NCBI RefSeq assembly: GCF_022458985.1
Contig: NC_061773.1
Span: 2,176,001 to 2,240,000 of the forward strand
Reading direction: 5' to 3'
DNA from: Mugil cephalus
Lineage: Eukaryota > Chordata > Actinopteri > Mugiliformes > Mugilidae
DNA length: 64,000 bases
Below are positions 36,091-50,532 of the stretch, in pieces. The number at the start of each line of letters is the position of its first letter. Position 1 is the stretch's first letter. The translations under genes were made by a program, and so were the position numbers. The notes below the pieces were generated by a model. It searched no databases. It saw only the letters and a program-made list of their open reading frames with translations, and was not told the DNA's origin.

Positions 36091-39000
36091 TTATGTGAGT
36101 TGCTGTTTTCTTTTGTTTTTCATCACAGTACATTGGTGTAAATATGTAATTTTGCACTTGCCATGGGTGACAATTGAAGCTAAATGTAGTGGAACAGCAG
36201 TGCAAACAGAGAATAGTCAGCATGTTGAATCAGTAATGCCAGCAGTTCAAAGTTTAGCCAAGACACTCATTGTTTGTCACTGCAGCTGTAATTTGTTGCA
36301 CTTATAATAAGTCATCGATAGAGAGGATAAATCTACTCATTCTGACAGTAAATGGAGTGTCCGTCATGGATGTTGCATAAAGCTTAAGACTACTAGTCTC
36401 TAGTAGCAGTAAAACAACAAGCACAACACAAGTGCTGAATTGAACAAAATTATGTTGAATTATTTATGATTGATGTGTAAAATAATAAAAACAATAACTT
36501 GTTCTTTCAGAAGTCACCTAGGACTAGAGCATTATTAATTCACCAAATCACATTACACCATTTCAGCCTAAAACTATCTAAAATATTAAAGACTTGACAC
36601 TGATGCGTCAATCAATTTGCTGGGTCGTGGTGAGTGGTGGTCATGGGAACTCTTAGTCATTGTGACGTTACATCCTGTTTCTATAGCCTTAAAATAACTA
36701 GAATTAAACTTCTCAGAAGAACTGTTGATGTGTATTTAAGTGTCCCCATCCACTAACATGGAGGAGGTGGAGCTTATGATCTATACTGCAGTCAGCCTCC
36801 AGGGGGAGCTCTACTTGCTTTGGTTTCACCTTTAGAGGAGCTGTTATGGTCCATTTTTTTTCATAGCTAATTAATTACATCCATCCCCATTTTCCCATTT
36901 TTTTTTAACCACAAGAGGGCGACATTCATATAAACTCTTTTCATGAACATGGTAAAAATGACCCCATTTGAAGGATGGTGCTAGAACAGGTGAGTGTAGT
37001 GTGTGGCAATGAAAGAGGCTCCATTCACAAGTTCATGAAACATCAAAATTATTTTTATAATTGTTTTTTTATATATATATTCAAGTGGTTGTGTAAAGTA
37101 CATGTATTGCAATATTTTGTAGAACGTAAACTGCATACAAATTTGCTGAAATATGCTAATTACGCAAAACTCCCATCTCCACCTTGATGCACACATACTG
37201 TCACTTTCTGACTCACACACATCATCACACAAGAGCCAACTTAAGCCACTGGTGGCATCCTGATTCTTGAAAAACAGCAACAGAGGTGGCAGGAAGCAGA
37301 TTCACCGCAAGGCTAATTGGTGAAAGAGAGCGATCAGAGGACAAAGGTTTAGTGTTTGGGTTCAGCTTGCCATCATTCGGATTTCATATAAGATCCAGCC
37401 TGACCCAATAATATGCCACCTGATAGGAGGGCCCCTCATCAACCTAATTTAGAGAATCAATAGGGGACAAATGAGAGTGAGAACGAAGCCCTTTACGGAT
37501 GCAAACAGACAAAGACCACCCAGTGGAAGCTCGAGCAGCCTGATGCCAGCAATGACATAAACCTTTTAACAAATTCTCACTCAACATAAACAAACACTCA
37601 CACAGTCCCCTGCCTCTCAAGTGCATCAACTTGCCGTACACATTATCAGTCATACCCGCCCTACATAGACATGGATGGACATTGATGGATGTTTTTATTG
37701 TTTTGGCTCATAAGGAGCAGTTGTCCAACTTCAAGTGTTAGAGGCTGAATGCTGCACCCAAGACTGCTGACATGATGAACTCTGACTCAGCTTCATTAAG
37801 TAAAGACTAAAGTATGCCACGGAGGCACTCATGGAGGAGGGGGGGAGAAAGTACAGTACAATGGGAATATTGAACATGTTACAAAGCCCTCAAGAAAGGC
37901 TAGCGGGGGCTGGGAGGATTTGGGAGGAGCTTTATGGCAATTATAGCCATAAAGTTTAGAAAGAAGGTGAATTGGGGGCAGCACTCAATAGCTTAAATTG
38001 CTGGACACAGTCATCAGTAACACCTTTTTGTCTGGCCCAGAGACTGGCTGCTGTTTGGAGAGGGGAACTGTTCAGGGAAGATCACACACACTCCTCTGGG
38101 ATGAAGGAATCTCACATGACAATAAACTGTCACAATGAGAAATCCTCATTACATGCTGAAGTTGACTTTTACTGTGGATCTTTACTGCTCAGATATAAAT
38201 CATAAACAGATTTCCACCCTCTGTAAGTGGAAGAGGATACAAAACCACAAGTCTTTTAGTTTGCAGTTATTTATTTATTTTAATTTTCACCGAATATTCT
38301 TTATACACTGAGCACAGGTTTAGTCATATATAGTTCATGTAACGCCACAGGAATTTAATGTTCTAAGTGTTCTAAGTTCAACTTTACTTCATGCATCACT
38401 TCCTCATACTTTATTTCAGATGCACTGACCCTTTTGTCTTTATATTTTGGTTTGAGGAAGTACTAAGATAAATATTCCTGTGTTCTTACATTGTGTGCAG
38501 GACCATTTATTAATAGTATTTTCTTACTCAATGACATTCAACTTACAGCATTTTCATAATAACATCATAGTGCAGAAGATTCCACATCTCTTTTTTTTCT
38601 AACCAACAAATGTCAACTGATGTCAGCTCAGCTATGAAGAACCATTTAAATGTCTGAGTCCTGCAGTACCTTTAGCTTCTTTGTACACCTTCAGTACGCT
38701 TAAATATTTCTAACTGTCATCGAGAAACTTCTTTTTCTTCTTCAGTGGTGCCACTTACAGTCCCTACATCCTGCTTCTGTGTCAGTTCTCGTGAATGACA
38801 GCTGTCACTCTTTTGTGCTCGCAGCGCACCATCTGGTTCAGAGCTGACAATTGCTGGTTCTGCCATAGAGTGGAGGTGGTGGTGGTGCAGCCCTGCCAGG
38901 ACATGTCACTGTGACATCCCATGGAGCTAAGAGTACACCTGGGGGACATGTGGATGACCACCCCTACCCTGAAGGAGTTCCCCTCTAACATCATCCACAA

Positions 39001-40849
39001 ATAGGAAGTAACCAAAGTCTTACTTATACTTTGGTGTGAATGTCCTACTTTTGTCTTTGACCTCTTTCAGTGCAGGTGGATCGTTTTATTGTCACAATTG
39101 CGGCATAAATTAAAAAAATGCATTTTTAATTTGTGGTGCTGGAGAAACAGATTCTATTGAAATTAGAAATATTTAAGGACTGAATTTGTCCAACAGTGTG
39201 CATTACCACACTACTCAAAGAAACTGGGACAAATCATCCTGTAGGTGCTTTAGTGCTACAATTATGTGTATAAAAATGATTTAGTTAGAATATATGAGAG
39301 TGAGGGACAAAGAGGGAGACCATAAACATCAATTAAGGGAAAAAAATGTGCTATAAGAATTTAAAAAGTGACAAATTAAGTCATTGTTCACAAACTTTTC
39401 TCTGTACTCTTCTTTAGCTTCCATACTGTTTTTATTTATTTAATAAAAATAGCACTGAAATGAGTTTATTTATAGCTTAAAGTAGATATTCTTTGTTTAG
39501 ATATGTTTTTATAATAAAATGAAGAAAGTATTTCACAAAAGTCTCTACAGCTGTAATATGTTCTTTAAAAGAATCAGAGTACAGATGTTTTAGCTGAACA
39601 TGTATGTATATATACAACAACCTAATGATGACTACAAAACAAAACACGAGCTTCTCGTCTGCTAATACACCACAATCTGCCCACTTGTTTTGAATCCTCC
39701 TCACAGCAGCGTGCGATTAGTTGAAAGTCAGTCGGACATCTCTCTTTTGGCAACAACAGGAATCAACCCGAGAGTGAAAAACAAAACCTTTTGTCCCACG
39801 CTGTTGCCCTGCAGTCCTGGTAATAATCCTAAATCTGTCTCATTTTCAGAACAACATCTTCAATCTGCGGCCCGGCTGTAATGCAGTGACAGAAACATGG
39901 GGAATATTGTTGTGTAGCGATATTGAACAACCTAGAGGCATGGGTGGCATGCTTGTCACTTGCTCTCTCTTTGTTTCAGACTTGTTTCAGATAAAATTCA
40001 TTTTGGACAATATAGTAAAAACAGGAAGGTTATGTGAGGACACAGCTGCACTCCCTCTCTAATGTGGTATGGGTGGACACAGTGAAATATTCCAGGTCAC
40101 TGATCAAACCTCCAAAAACACAACCTTTGATCGACTCAGTCTCATCTTTCATGCATGCAAGAAAATGACAAGACTTTAAATAAATAAGTTTCAACCATTT
40201 CACTTGTGCTTTATTTCCCTTAAAGCAACCACATGAAATTTATGAAATTAAAGCATCATAACCTCACACTGAAGAAAGTTTTACATGTTTTTTATATTTC
40301 ATATATATATATATGCAGAGCTAAATAAATTGATTTGTTTCTTGTTTGTCAAGGTTCAAATGGGTTCAGTCTGGCTTAAACTAGGACCAAATTGTTAATA
40401 AGTTAATAATTTCATTTTTTTTTATTCCATATATAACAAGCCTGTATTTTTCTTTAAGTACATTTCTGCTCTGGCTATTTATGCTGAATACAAAGAAAAC
40501 ACATGGTTATACATTTGCTTGTGCCTTGTAGTGTCAGTGGTCAGCAGTGGATTAAAGTTCTCATATAACATGGAGGAGAAAAATAAATGCTCCACTGCTC
40601 TTTTCGTAACTTTTGTAGATTGCAATCCCGGCCCTTTAGATTTGGGGGTTTTAATGAAGCACGGCGGTATAAACAGTAATAATTAGTTGCCAAAATGTAA
40701 AAGTTGGGGAGGAGATGCCATCGGTTACAGTGCCGGCCAGCAGAAAGGGGTTGTGGATTTCTTTGAGGCTTGTCAGCAGTCAGTGAAAGGCACTGTGGGG
40801 TCTCCATAGTTCACATGGCAAACTCTCAAACACCCACAGGGGGGTGTTT

Positions 40850-41250
40850 GGTGGTGGAGGGGGTGTCCTCCCTCCCTCCACTGCCTGCCTGCCTCCCTCC
40901 CCTGTCATGCCTTAACTGAGGCAAGTGTTGACACAGTGCTGGCCAATCTAATTTTGATTGTCAGGAGCAAGGAATGGTGATCCTCCCCCCGCCCCCCTGA
41001 GATCATCAAGTTCATTTCTCTGGTTGCATAGGGATTTTTTTTTCCTTCCCTCTCCCTCCACCACGTATCCCTCCCTCCCTCCCCCCTCTCCTCCCCACCT
41101 CCCCATCTCTCCCCACCACTAGAACAATATTCAGCCGTTCCTGGGCCTCTCAGAGTGAGCTCACTGGAGTTAATCTCTCAGGCCTCTCTCCCCGCTATTG
41201 CTGCCTCTCTCTCACTCGCACTCTTCTCCCTCTCTTTCTATTCAAAAAGC
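40850..41250. repeat. Pyrimidine-rich strand-asymmetric region
   Basis: Long runs of CCCTCC/CTCCCT units on the plus strand (for example around 40868-40905 and 41043-41110), with few purines. Confidence 0.8.
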
Positions 41251-41422
41251 CATTGGAGAACAGCTTGAATTAGTGACAGTTATTATTCAGACTAATGAGT
41301 AAAATCTCAAAGGCAACAAAAGTGGACTGTGACATCAGCCATAGCAGCATTCATAAATCATTCATTCTTGGCAAGAGGGGTTTATTAATAATAACTGGGT
41401 GACAAATATAACATTATTATTA

Positions 41423-41423
41423 T

Positions 41424-41479
<56 letters not shown>

Positions 41480-41510
41480 TTTTTTTTCTTCTTTGGGGGG
41501 GTGGGGGGGC
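41423..41510. repeat. (AT)n followed by a T run and G runs
   Basis: An alternating AT tract of about 38 bp is followed by about 27 T residues, a short CTTCTTT spacer and two seven-G runs separated by one T. Confidence 0.97.
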
Positions 41511-41680
41511 AAAATTTGAAACGTCAAACAAAACATTGGAAAAGCAAGATGTTCACATGCCTGATGTGGCGGTGAGAAACATTTGGAGGAGAATCTATGA
41601 AATGTCACCGAGCCTTCATTGTTTTCACAGATCTGTAGCATCAGAAAAGACAGATGGTCCTCTACGCATTTGTTCATTTG

Positions 41681-41682
<2 letters not shown>

Positions 41683-41725
<43 letters not shown>
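41683..41725. repeat. (GA)n microsatellite
   Basis: About 21 uninterrupted GA units. Confidence 0.98.
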
Positions 41726-41728
<3 letters not shown>

Positions 41729-44700
41729 TCACACTAAGAGAAAAACCTTTCCTTTTACTATTGATTTTGCACAATTCTTAATGTACATGTAAATAAGACT
41801 GAATATGATAAAAAATAAAGTGATTTTCTACTTATTGAATGATAAATGACCATGTACTTCTGAATTAAGATTCATTCATTATTCATGTATTCTGATACTA
41901 ATTTAGTTCAGTGCTTTCCATCATTTTAGATTTAGGTATGCATGATGAGTCAAAAAAAAAAAAAACACAAAACACAAAACAAAGGGGGTTACTTAATGTC
42001 TTTTGTGTGGTGCAGAAAGAAGGGGGGAAATGTGCACAGTGACAAGCTGGTGGACGCCTCTGAGTCGCTGTAATCAAATTCAAGCAGTAGGAGACATTAA
42101 GACAGACGTTCATTTTCTCAATCAATTCTCCACCAATGAGATGCAGTGACAGTCCGGCGGCGTGTGGCTTTGTGGCGTAATTAAAGAAAAAAGGGACAAA
42201 AATTAGAGACAAAATTTGTCAAAATCTGCTGGCATGAGTGGGTCAGTCAAGCTATGTGAATGAAAGAAGAAAGGAGATGATCAATTATGCTGCCGCAGAA
42301 CGCTTGGCGTGATCCTATTTACAAGATGACATTTAAATAATTTCCATATTAGCCATTAATAAATCATTTAAACACTTCAAGGGAGCATTGTTAATTGATG
42401 TGTATCCACACTTGTTCTCTGTGCTATGAGAAATGTTGCAGAAATTCATATTTTTAGTTGCAGAAAGTGTAGCTGATCAACTTTAGATGCAGTGTAGCAA
42501 ATTAACCAGGCGGGGGCACTACAACTAAAGGTCAAAGCTTAGATTAGTCTTAAAACAACCTCCAGTCTTCACATTTGCTTAATTCTGCCATGACCTGCTG
42601 TCGTGCCACATGGAATATTTTCTCTATCAACCAAAAAAATAACTAATTCAGACTCATATAGGCTTATAAGTTCAGCATACAAAAATAATTCACATCAAAT
42701 ATTCACAAAATCATGCTGCAAATAAATTAAGTCAGCCGTAGTTGTGACTAAAAACTAATTTCTTTTCATTTAGGAAAAGGCTACATGAAGCTTATTCATA
42801 GTCTGCAAGTATAACCAGTGTAATAATGATATTCAGACATGATAATGAAGTTATGATCTAAAAAAAGAGAGTCTTAACATCTATACACAGTGACATTTGA
42901 AACATGTGTTTTCGACTAGCATGAAGTCGGGTAAATGGACAAAGATGATGAAAACAAAACCTACTGTGGTATTAACCAACAACCACAAACACCGGCAGAG
43001 CTCAGAAGAGACGACAAACACGTTGACACAAGCAACAACACAAAGTTGACACATTTAAGCAACATTTTAAAAGTTTTCAAAATATTACCCTTAAATAAAA
43101 GTTGACAGTTAACAAGTTGACACGACTTGTGCTTTTTAAAACTCCCATTCGCAAAATGGGCAAATAGCAGTTTGCACTTGAGCCCGAGAGCTCAGCTGAA
43201 GCATGTCAGAGGCGGTCTTGTAATTACGGAGAACAATTTCAAATCGAAAGATCAAAGGATAAAGGTCTGAATTATTCTGTCAGAGGTGGAGGGTTCACCG
43301 AGGGGGAGGGAAACTGACCACAACAGAGAAAAATGGTTGCAAAATTGCATGCATTTCTCTCTCCCTCACAAAAATTACACATGGCTCTTTTGTGATTTAA
43401 AGAAATGCATATGCAATGTTTAGGGTGCAAAATTAAAGAAGGGGGAAGGGCGGCGTGTTTGGTCGTAGGTGCTTGATTTGCAAGCTGTCAGATGACGGCC
43501 TTGTGGATGAAGAGCAGTAGGCTCCCACTCTCCGTCCAGTGCTAGGTGCTCCCCACCCCCTCTCTCAAACGCCTCTCCATACCCCATGGGAGGAGGTCTG
43601 TTGCGCTGTGGCCACACTAAATCAACATCGTCCTAATGAGGTGTCACACTTGACCCCCAGCAGCCTCAGCCCCTCACATGGGTGTCAGAGCCACAATGAG
43701 CGGCCCTCCATCTCCAGCGCCCGGCTGACACATTTTGATTCATGAGAGAGCCTGGGCCCTGTCAGGTCAAAATTACCCCTATCAAAATGCCACCATCAAC
43801 ACATTCATCAACCCCACCTCTGAATCCGCCTTTTCTTTCTTTCCCTTCAAAAAGCTGTTCTTCTCCAAAAATAAACAATACTCCAGTGCTTGTGCCGTGT
43901 TACCTGTGTGTCCCTGGAAGCGCACAAGTCACAACCCTGGACACCCAAATGCATGTTCTCAGTGATGGCCTGCTATCAGTGATATGCCTGCCTGTCTTCG
44001 GCCGGGCCCAGCCTGCTGCTCCTTAATGGCTCTCTGAGTGATGAACTCTGTGTCCCCCAGGTGTTGGTGAACCCGTTCTCTGACCTACTGACCCAAAACA
44101 CTCCTAATGCAAACAGGTCCCCACAGCTAATAACAAAATCCAGAATGAAATGTGGTGGCTTGCCCCGCTGAGACAAAACAGAAGAGCTACTCATAGCCCG
44201 CATTTTGAAGACGGCAGTTTAATGAGCTCGTCAAGCTCCAGACAATATAGTTTGTGACAAGTAAAACTGTCCCTATCGATATCAGTCATACACAGAAACA
44301 CTTATGAGAGTGACTAAGATGAACAGTGACTTCAGAGGGAACCGTCCTGCTCTTGTCATTGTGGACGCAGCTGAGACTGCCGTCTTCCTGCCGTCGTCCT
44401 GGGACCAGATCATCTCCCGCCCAATCAACACGACTCTGCAGCAGATGCTGTCCTCCAGTCAAACGCCAAGGATCAATGTCAACACCGTCCCAGCTCACCC
44501 CGTGGATCAGTAATCAGAGGCGATGTCACATCTTTTGTTACAGTTTGCTAAAACCTTGTTCTTCTCTTTACGAGGACAAGCTACAGCATGTTGGCCCCTT
44601 GCTGGCAAGATCATTTACTGTTAGCTGACACTCAAATCAGCCCTCCGAGGCCACCAAAAAAACTTTCCCCTGGGAGACAAGAGGCTGTCCAGGAAGGCCA

Positions 44701-44807
44701 GTGTACCTGTCAGCCGACTTACAAATATCCATAATCTCATCATCATTATCGTCCAAAAGAGGATGTGAATGTGTCACTATTTATTACTCAAACTATCAAC
44801 TATCTAT

Positions 44808-45404
44808 AGTACTGTGCAAAAGTTTTAGGCAAGTGTGGGGAAAAAAATGATAACACAAAGAATGCTTTCAAAAATGTAAATAATCATTGTTTATTTTTAT
44901 TATCTTATATTATATATATATATTATATATATACTATATATTATATATTATTTATTTTTCTTATCTACAAAATGCAAATTGAGTGAAAAGAAAAATCTAA
45001 GACACGTCAATAATTGGTGTTACTGATGGCATGGCCCCACAGAGCCCTGATCTCAACATCATGGAGTCTATCTGGGGTTACATGAAGAGACAGAAGGATT
45101 TGAAGAAATCAACATACACAGAAGATCTGTGGTTAGTTCTCTAAGATGTTTGGAACAACCTACCAGCCGAGTTCCTTCAACAACTGTGTGCAAGTACCAA
45201 GGAGAACTGATGCTGTCTTGAACACAAAGGATGGTGACACCAAATATTAATTTAATTTAGATTTCTCTTCTGTTCATTCCTTGCATTTTGTTAATTGATG
45301 AAAATAAACTATTATTATTATTATCATTATTATTATTATTATTTTCCATTTTTGAAACCATTCTTACTTTACAGCATTTTTTTCACACCTGCCAGTACTG
45401 TACA
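44808..45404 (+). mobile_element. Internally deleted Tc1-like transposon
   Basis: The left end is TACTGTGCAAAAGTTTTAGG. The right end, read in reverse complement, starts GTACAGTACTGGCAGGTGTG, giving imperfect inverted ends. Between them is the C-terminal part of a Tc1-type transposase: MAPQSPDLNIMESIWGYMKR, with the SPDLNxxE block that contains the last catalytic acidic residue of the DDE triad. In-frame stops and the loss of the N-terminal half show it is dead. An ATT-type microsatellite sits inside at about 45309-45345. Confidence 0.85.
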
Positions 45405-48400
45405 TCCAAGCTGATGATTCATATGCGACAATTTCAAGGCACAGTTTCAGTTTAAAATAGCTTCAATCAAGAACGTTAACAAGTTAACACCTCTGAAAGG
45501 AGACGCACACTCATAATAACAGCAGAAATGAAAAGAGAGCAATATTAATCATATGCACAGCTCCGCGGAATGACGAATGGGTCATAAACTGGAATTCATG
45601 TAAAGCTTTAATGGAACGTAATAAAAAAATGCCCCCCGCACCAATAACATTAATGTAGGAAAGCAGAGGTCTCCTGTGCCTCGCTCGTGTTCACATTTAA
45701 GCACGCAACCACGTGACAATTATGTCAGCGTGGCATTTATTACACAAACCTCAAGTCTGGTTTTTATTCATGCATATTTGGGATGGAGGTTGAGATAAAC
45801 CATGATAAGAGAACTCTGATGGGGTGTGTTTTGTTCCTGTGTCTGTGTTGGTACTTGTTGCTAAACACTTTAAAACAATTCTTTTGTCTAATATTAAACA
45901 GTTTAAGTTGGCTTGTTAACATTTGAAACATGATAATGTTGCATTCAGAGCAGTGAGTGGTCTAGTGGCATCCATCCAGAACACCTACATGATTTTAAAG
46001 CTTCAGCAGACTAATTAAATGAATTTAAAATTTGAAAGATTGCGTTGTCACAACAGTAGAGTCAGCACCTTACGAGTCTACGCTATATACACTCCAAAAA
46101 CAGCATTACTAGAAAGAAGCAAAACAGTCTTATATTCAATCAAATCATCTTGTATTAAGCACAAAGAAAAAAATCTGCCAGTGGGTTAAACTTTTTTTGC
46201 TTGACAAAAAATCTTAAACTAAGCACAAAAGTTCTTGTCTCTGAACAAAATGTAAAATATATTTCTTTGATAAGAGGATTTTTTGCTTCCTTGCAACCTT
46301 TTATCTAAACCTTAAATTCAGATGGATTCCAGATTTCTAATGATTGTCTTCCAAATCTGTGAGGTACATTTTGAAACTATGCAACACCAAATCAAACACC
46401 ATCTGTCTACTAGAAAATATTAAGAATGATAGTGATTTTCTGAATCATACACGACCGTGTGAACTCAACAACTTGAACCCAATTCGTCTGGACGGCCCAA
46501 CATTCTCCTCTCACTCATTGAAGCAGTGTGGAGTCAACAGCAGATTAAACATGACTCCTCTCTGAGTGGTAAACCCATGTGTTTACTAAATGCTCAGAGA
46601 CCGAAAGATGAGCCATGCCCGAGGAGGCACACTTTGAGTGAGAGCTTTCAGTTCACATCAAGTCAGGTCGGGCCACGTAGGTAACTTTTCCATTTGAAAA
46701 TAAAAGCTGTTCAGACTGACAGACATGACATGATGAAGAAGCTCTTTCTGAGCTCATCATTTTCCACCACATTTACATGCTGTGTAAATCACCTTGTGGT
46801 TTAGAAAATACTTGACACCATATGAAGTTAAGAGCGAAAAGCATCTGAAAAAAATCCACTGACACTGCACGTCAAAAGAGGTCAAAGACAATAGAGACAT
46901 TAAATAAAAAATATGTTGGTCTCGGGTTGTGGAAATATGTACTACATGTGGAAAGAAAATCCTCTGAAAGACAAAAGCACGCAGCGAAGGAGTTACTGGC
47001 GCAAGCTCACGTTGCACATTTCAGTAAGCGCACCCACTCTTCAGTCACGGAGTCACATCACACACAGGATGGAGGACAGCCTGCCACTGCCACCGTTCTA
47101 GATCCCGTCTGATGAAACGAAAACAAACAGGCAAAGAAAAAAAAATACGTTTAAAATGCTCTCCCACACAACTTTCATTCTTTTTTGCCCTCCTGTTTTT
47201 TTTTGTTTTTTTGTTTTTACTAGAGTATACTGCGCACTTATACAAGCAAAAAATCTGATTAGGATGGAAATATTTTCGGTGTCTCGCCATCCACAGTATT
47301 TGAGGAGCGAACCAGATGATGCCGTATACCTGATGACAACCACAATCTATCTTTTTATACGGTCCATTCATAAATAAAAAAATGATAATTTTGACAAAAA
47401 TAAATCTCTCGTGTGACAGTTGAACTTGACTCATGAATCCTGTTTATTCACGTTTAATTGCACTAAATATCCTTATATTTAGCTATTCTGAAGTACAATG
47501 TCAGTCCTAGCAGTGTCTCTATCATTGTAACAACACAAAGCAGAAGAGTCATGTACAGACACAATAAAAACCTCTGTCTGTCACAGCCTCTTCACAGCAA
47601 CCACCACTCAGTTATATACTGAAAACTTTCATTGTGATAATGTGGCTTTTTTTGAGGATATATTTTATACATACTTATATACTGTAATTGATGCCAATTC
47701 TCTTATATGGGCTTCCCAAGGTCATGCACTCAAACGGACCACAATAAAAGCTCAAACACCTGGGAGTTTCATGTCCTGTATATGTGTATATTACCATATG
47801 GTATGAGCATGATGGTGTTACTTTAACATGTTGGTTCGTGTAGTTTGTATGTTAATGAAGCAGAAAATAAATCATGGTACAAGAAGAAAGTGGGTTAAAG
47901 CGGTGAAGCATGTTAGACAAAGGAGAGAACAGCTAAAAGCCCCTAGCCACTTAAAATAACACATAATGGAGGGCTGAGGCTGTGCAGTCCTTTGTGTCAG
48001 AGGAACTTTTGATTCAGTTAAACTGCTAAAACAAGAACCTTTCACACCCAAACAATGGACTCCTTTTCTTAAACTTTGCTCTCAACAAGTGAGGAGCAAA
48101 TTGTACGTTTGTGTGTGTGTGGAGTGTGTACGAGTGCACACGTGTGCATGTGACCCCCCAACCCCCCACCCCTTACCCCACTCCCTCCATGTCTAACAAT
48201 CACCCTGAAGCATACCACCCTTTCTCTCCTCAAATAAAAACAGAGTAAAAGGAAAAGAGAAATCATCCACTGTTGAAGTACTTTACGAGATCCTCCTCCA
48301 AACAGAAAAAGGACTAAGTATCCATGGGAATCTTAGCACGTTAGGGAGGCCTTTCTCCCTTCCTCTCATCCGCTCTCCCCCACTGCACCCATGGACCAAT

Positions 48401-50340
48401 GCAATTGTTTATTTTCTCCTATTGAGGCTGCTCCATTCACTGGCTCTCACATTTACTCTGCTCAATTGGAGTGAGACAGCACTTATTCGAGGAGAGGAAT
48501 GTAGCGTTCCACTGACAGAGCAGCAAGAATGCAGGAGAAATAATTAAAAGTTTTCCAAGGAAAAAAAAGTACAGCTGAGCGCGAGGGAGAACGACGTCAA
48601 GCCCTACAATGAGGACTGACAGGATTTTCTGCTGTGATGAGTATATCCACACATCACCTTGACACTACAAAGTGAAGCAGAGTCTAACACAATGCTAGAA
48701 AGTGGAGCAGGGATCCCATAAGGAGGTAATTCATTTGCGGTGCTTTCTTAACTGAAACTCCCTGTTGAACAATGACGGGTTCTCCGGCCTCTTGTAAGAC
48801 GTGACCTGTTCTCCAACCTCCTCACTTTTTTCGGGCCCCAAACACGACAGCTTCGAGCTAGAACTCAGGAGTTCATTTCGGCAGAGGTAGTCACTTTAAC
48901 TTGAAGAGGTAGTTGCGGGGACAGTTTCTCTGTACCAGTAGTTAGGGCTGCCTTCTCTTTCCTGTAAATAATCTTTAATCAAGGGCAGAGGGGCATTGAA
49001 CAAATAATCTCTGACATCAGACTAGTGCCACCAGCACGGTGAAAACCATCACCAGCTCACAGATGTGGTTGCTTCGCAGACTTGGTACGGGAATTTACAG
49101 CGCAAATCTTTCAACCAATGAAGAAGAGCAGCTTGATCATTTTATCACTCAGATCATCTGCTGCCACAGCAGACAGGATATTCAAATTGCTGAAACATAC
49201 TTCTTCCTTCTTTGTACTTTTGAGGTTGTAGTTACCTGGCAACTGATATCTTAATGTGCAAATTAAATGGGGATAGTAAAGAATTTGGCAAATGACATTT
49301 CAGATGGTGCAACAATTAAAAGTGAGCTAAGACATGGACTTAAGAGTGTATGTCCAGTTGGTTGTATTACAGCTGTTCAATGGCACGAGGAGAAGGCTCT
49401 GATGAAATGTAAATTTGCAAAAAAAATGTGAATATTGAAATATGTGAAAGGCATTTTTTATACATTTTATTTTAAACATTATCACTGTAAAATCACTGCA
49501 CTGATTAAGTTTGTGTTGAGCATCGTGTTTGTTTGCTGTTGCTGCAACACTGTGTTCTCATCTCAAATGCCACATGCAGTTACAAATGAAAAACATTTGC
49601 TTCTGTTTAAATCCCAAACTGACGGACTTACAGAAGAATTAACTGCTGCCTACATATTATTTACAAATAAATGGTTTGAAATTGAATGATTGAATGAAAA
49701 AAGACTTGTCAGTGAACAGACACTGCACTCTGCACTCATTCACAATCATTGGTTCAATAAAGCCATTGAAAGCTAATTAATTAATTGAGAAATTTAACTG
49801 TAGTAAGGAAACTTGCTCCTGTTTGACTTGAACCAGAAGAAACAAAACAGTTTCACTAATGAAAAGGAAACTCTTTCTTTCGAAGGAGATTACTAACGTT
49901 TGCTTCAGGAACCACACACTGCCTGACTGTAGGTGGGAGGTCACTGCGTAGAAAATACAAGTAAAGCTTACCTGCCCCCTACTGGGCAGAAAGATAAATC
50001 ACATGTATGTGAGGAAATATCTTTGGGCTAGCAATGTGACCGAATGTAGATGCTTCGAATGCAAATCTTCAGCTATCCTATAGAACGTTTGCACACTTTG
50101 TTCACACTTTGTTTATATTTTCTGTTAAGCTGCTACACCATAGGCCTTTGAGGAGGATAATTTCAATCCTGTATTGTGTCTCACATATCACAATTGACAA
50201 TAAAGTTGGCTTGACTTGGCTAGTCTACTATAATTAGAGAACATTGCATTCATTAGATTTGTAAAAAAAAATATTCAAATGAGTAAACACATTTTCAGTC
50301 AGTTGAAAATGTCTCGTGAAATCACACGAGAAAATGGTTG
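45405..50340. other. Gene-free interval upstream of the GPCR gene
   Basis: No gene was recognised. Sequence is AT-rich overall, with more GC-balanced patches at about 45540-45800 and 48080-48950. A retroelement-like tail ending CAATTGACAATAAAGTTGGC lies near 50130-50215. Confidence 0.45.
50130..50215 (+). repeat. Retroelement 3'-tail-like fragment
   Basis: It ends with CAATTGACAATAAAGTTGGCTTGACTT-type sequence, which resembles the tails of fish LINE/SINE families. Short and diverged. Confidence 0.4.
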
Positions 50341-50343
50341 AGA

Positions 50344-50351
50344 GAGGAAGT
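50344..50351 (+). promoter_or_regulatory. PU-box-like ETS motif upstream of the GPCR
   Basis: GAGGAAGT about 180 bp upstream of the GPCR start codon matches the core of ETS/PU.1 sites. This fits a leukocyte gene, but such short motifs are common by chance. Confidence 0.25.
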
Positions 50352-50532
50352 TATTTCAGACAGTCAAAGGGAGACGATGCTGGTGCTGCAAGGTGAGGGG
50401 AGGAGAGCTCAACTAGGATCTCTATTTTTCTCTGTGGTTTTCACTTGTAATATCGAGCAGCAGCACACTGACATGGTTATATTAACCACCCTGCCACAGC
50501 TGCACTGGTGAGCTTCTCGCGGATCTCTCAGA

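Larger units (their letters stand above)
36091..44800. other. Gene-free interval downstream of gdf11
   Basis: No protein or RNA gene was recognised. The left part is ordinary AT-rich DNA. An unassigned open stretch lies near 38780-39010 without family resemblance. The 40850-41250 stretch is strongly pyrimidine-biased, and simple repeats follow to 41725. The 42280-44250 part mixes AT-rich homeobox-like strings with more complex sequence and is a candidate for conserved noncoding elements, but conservation cannot be judged from one sequence. Confidence 0.5.
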
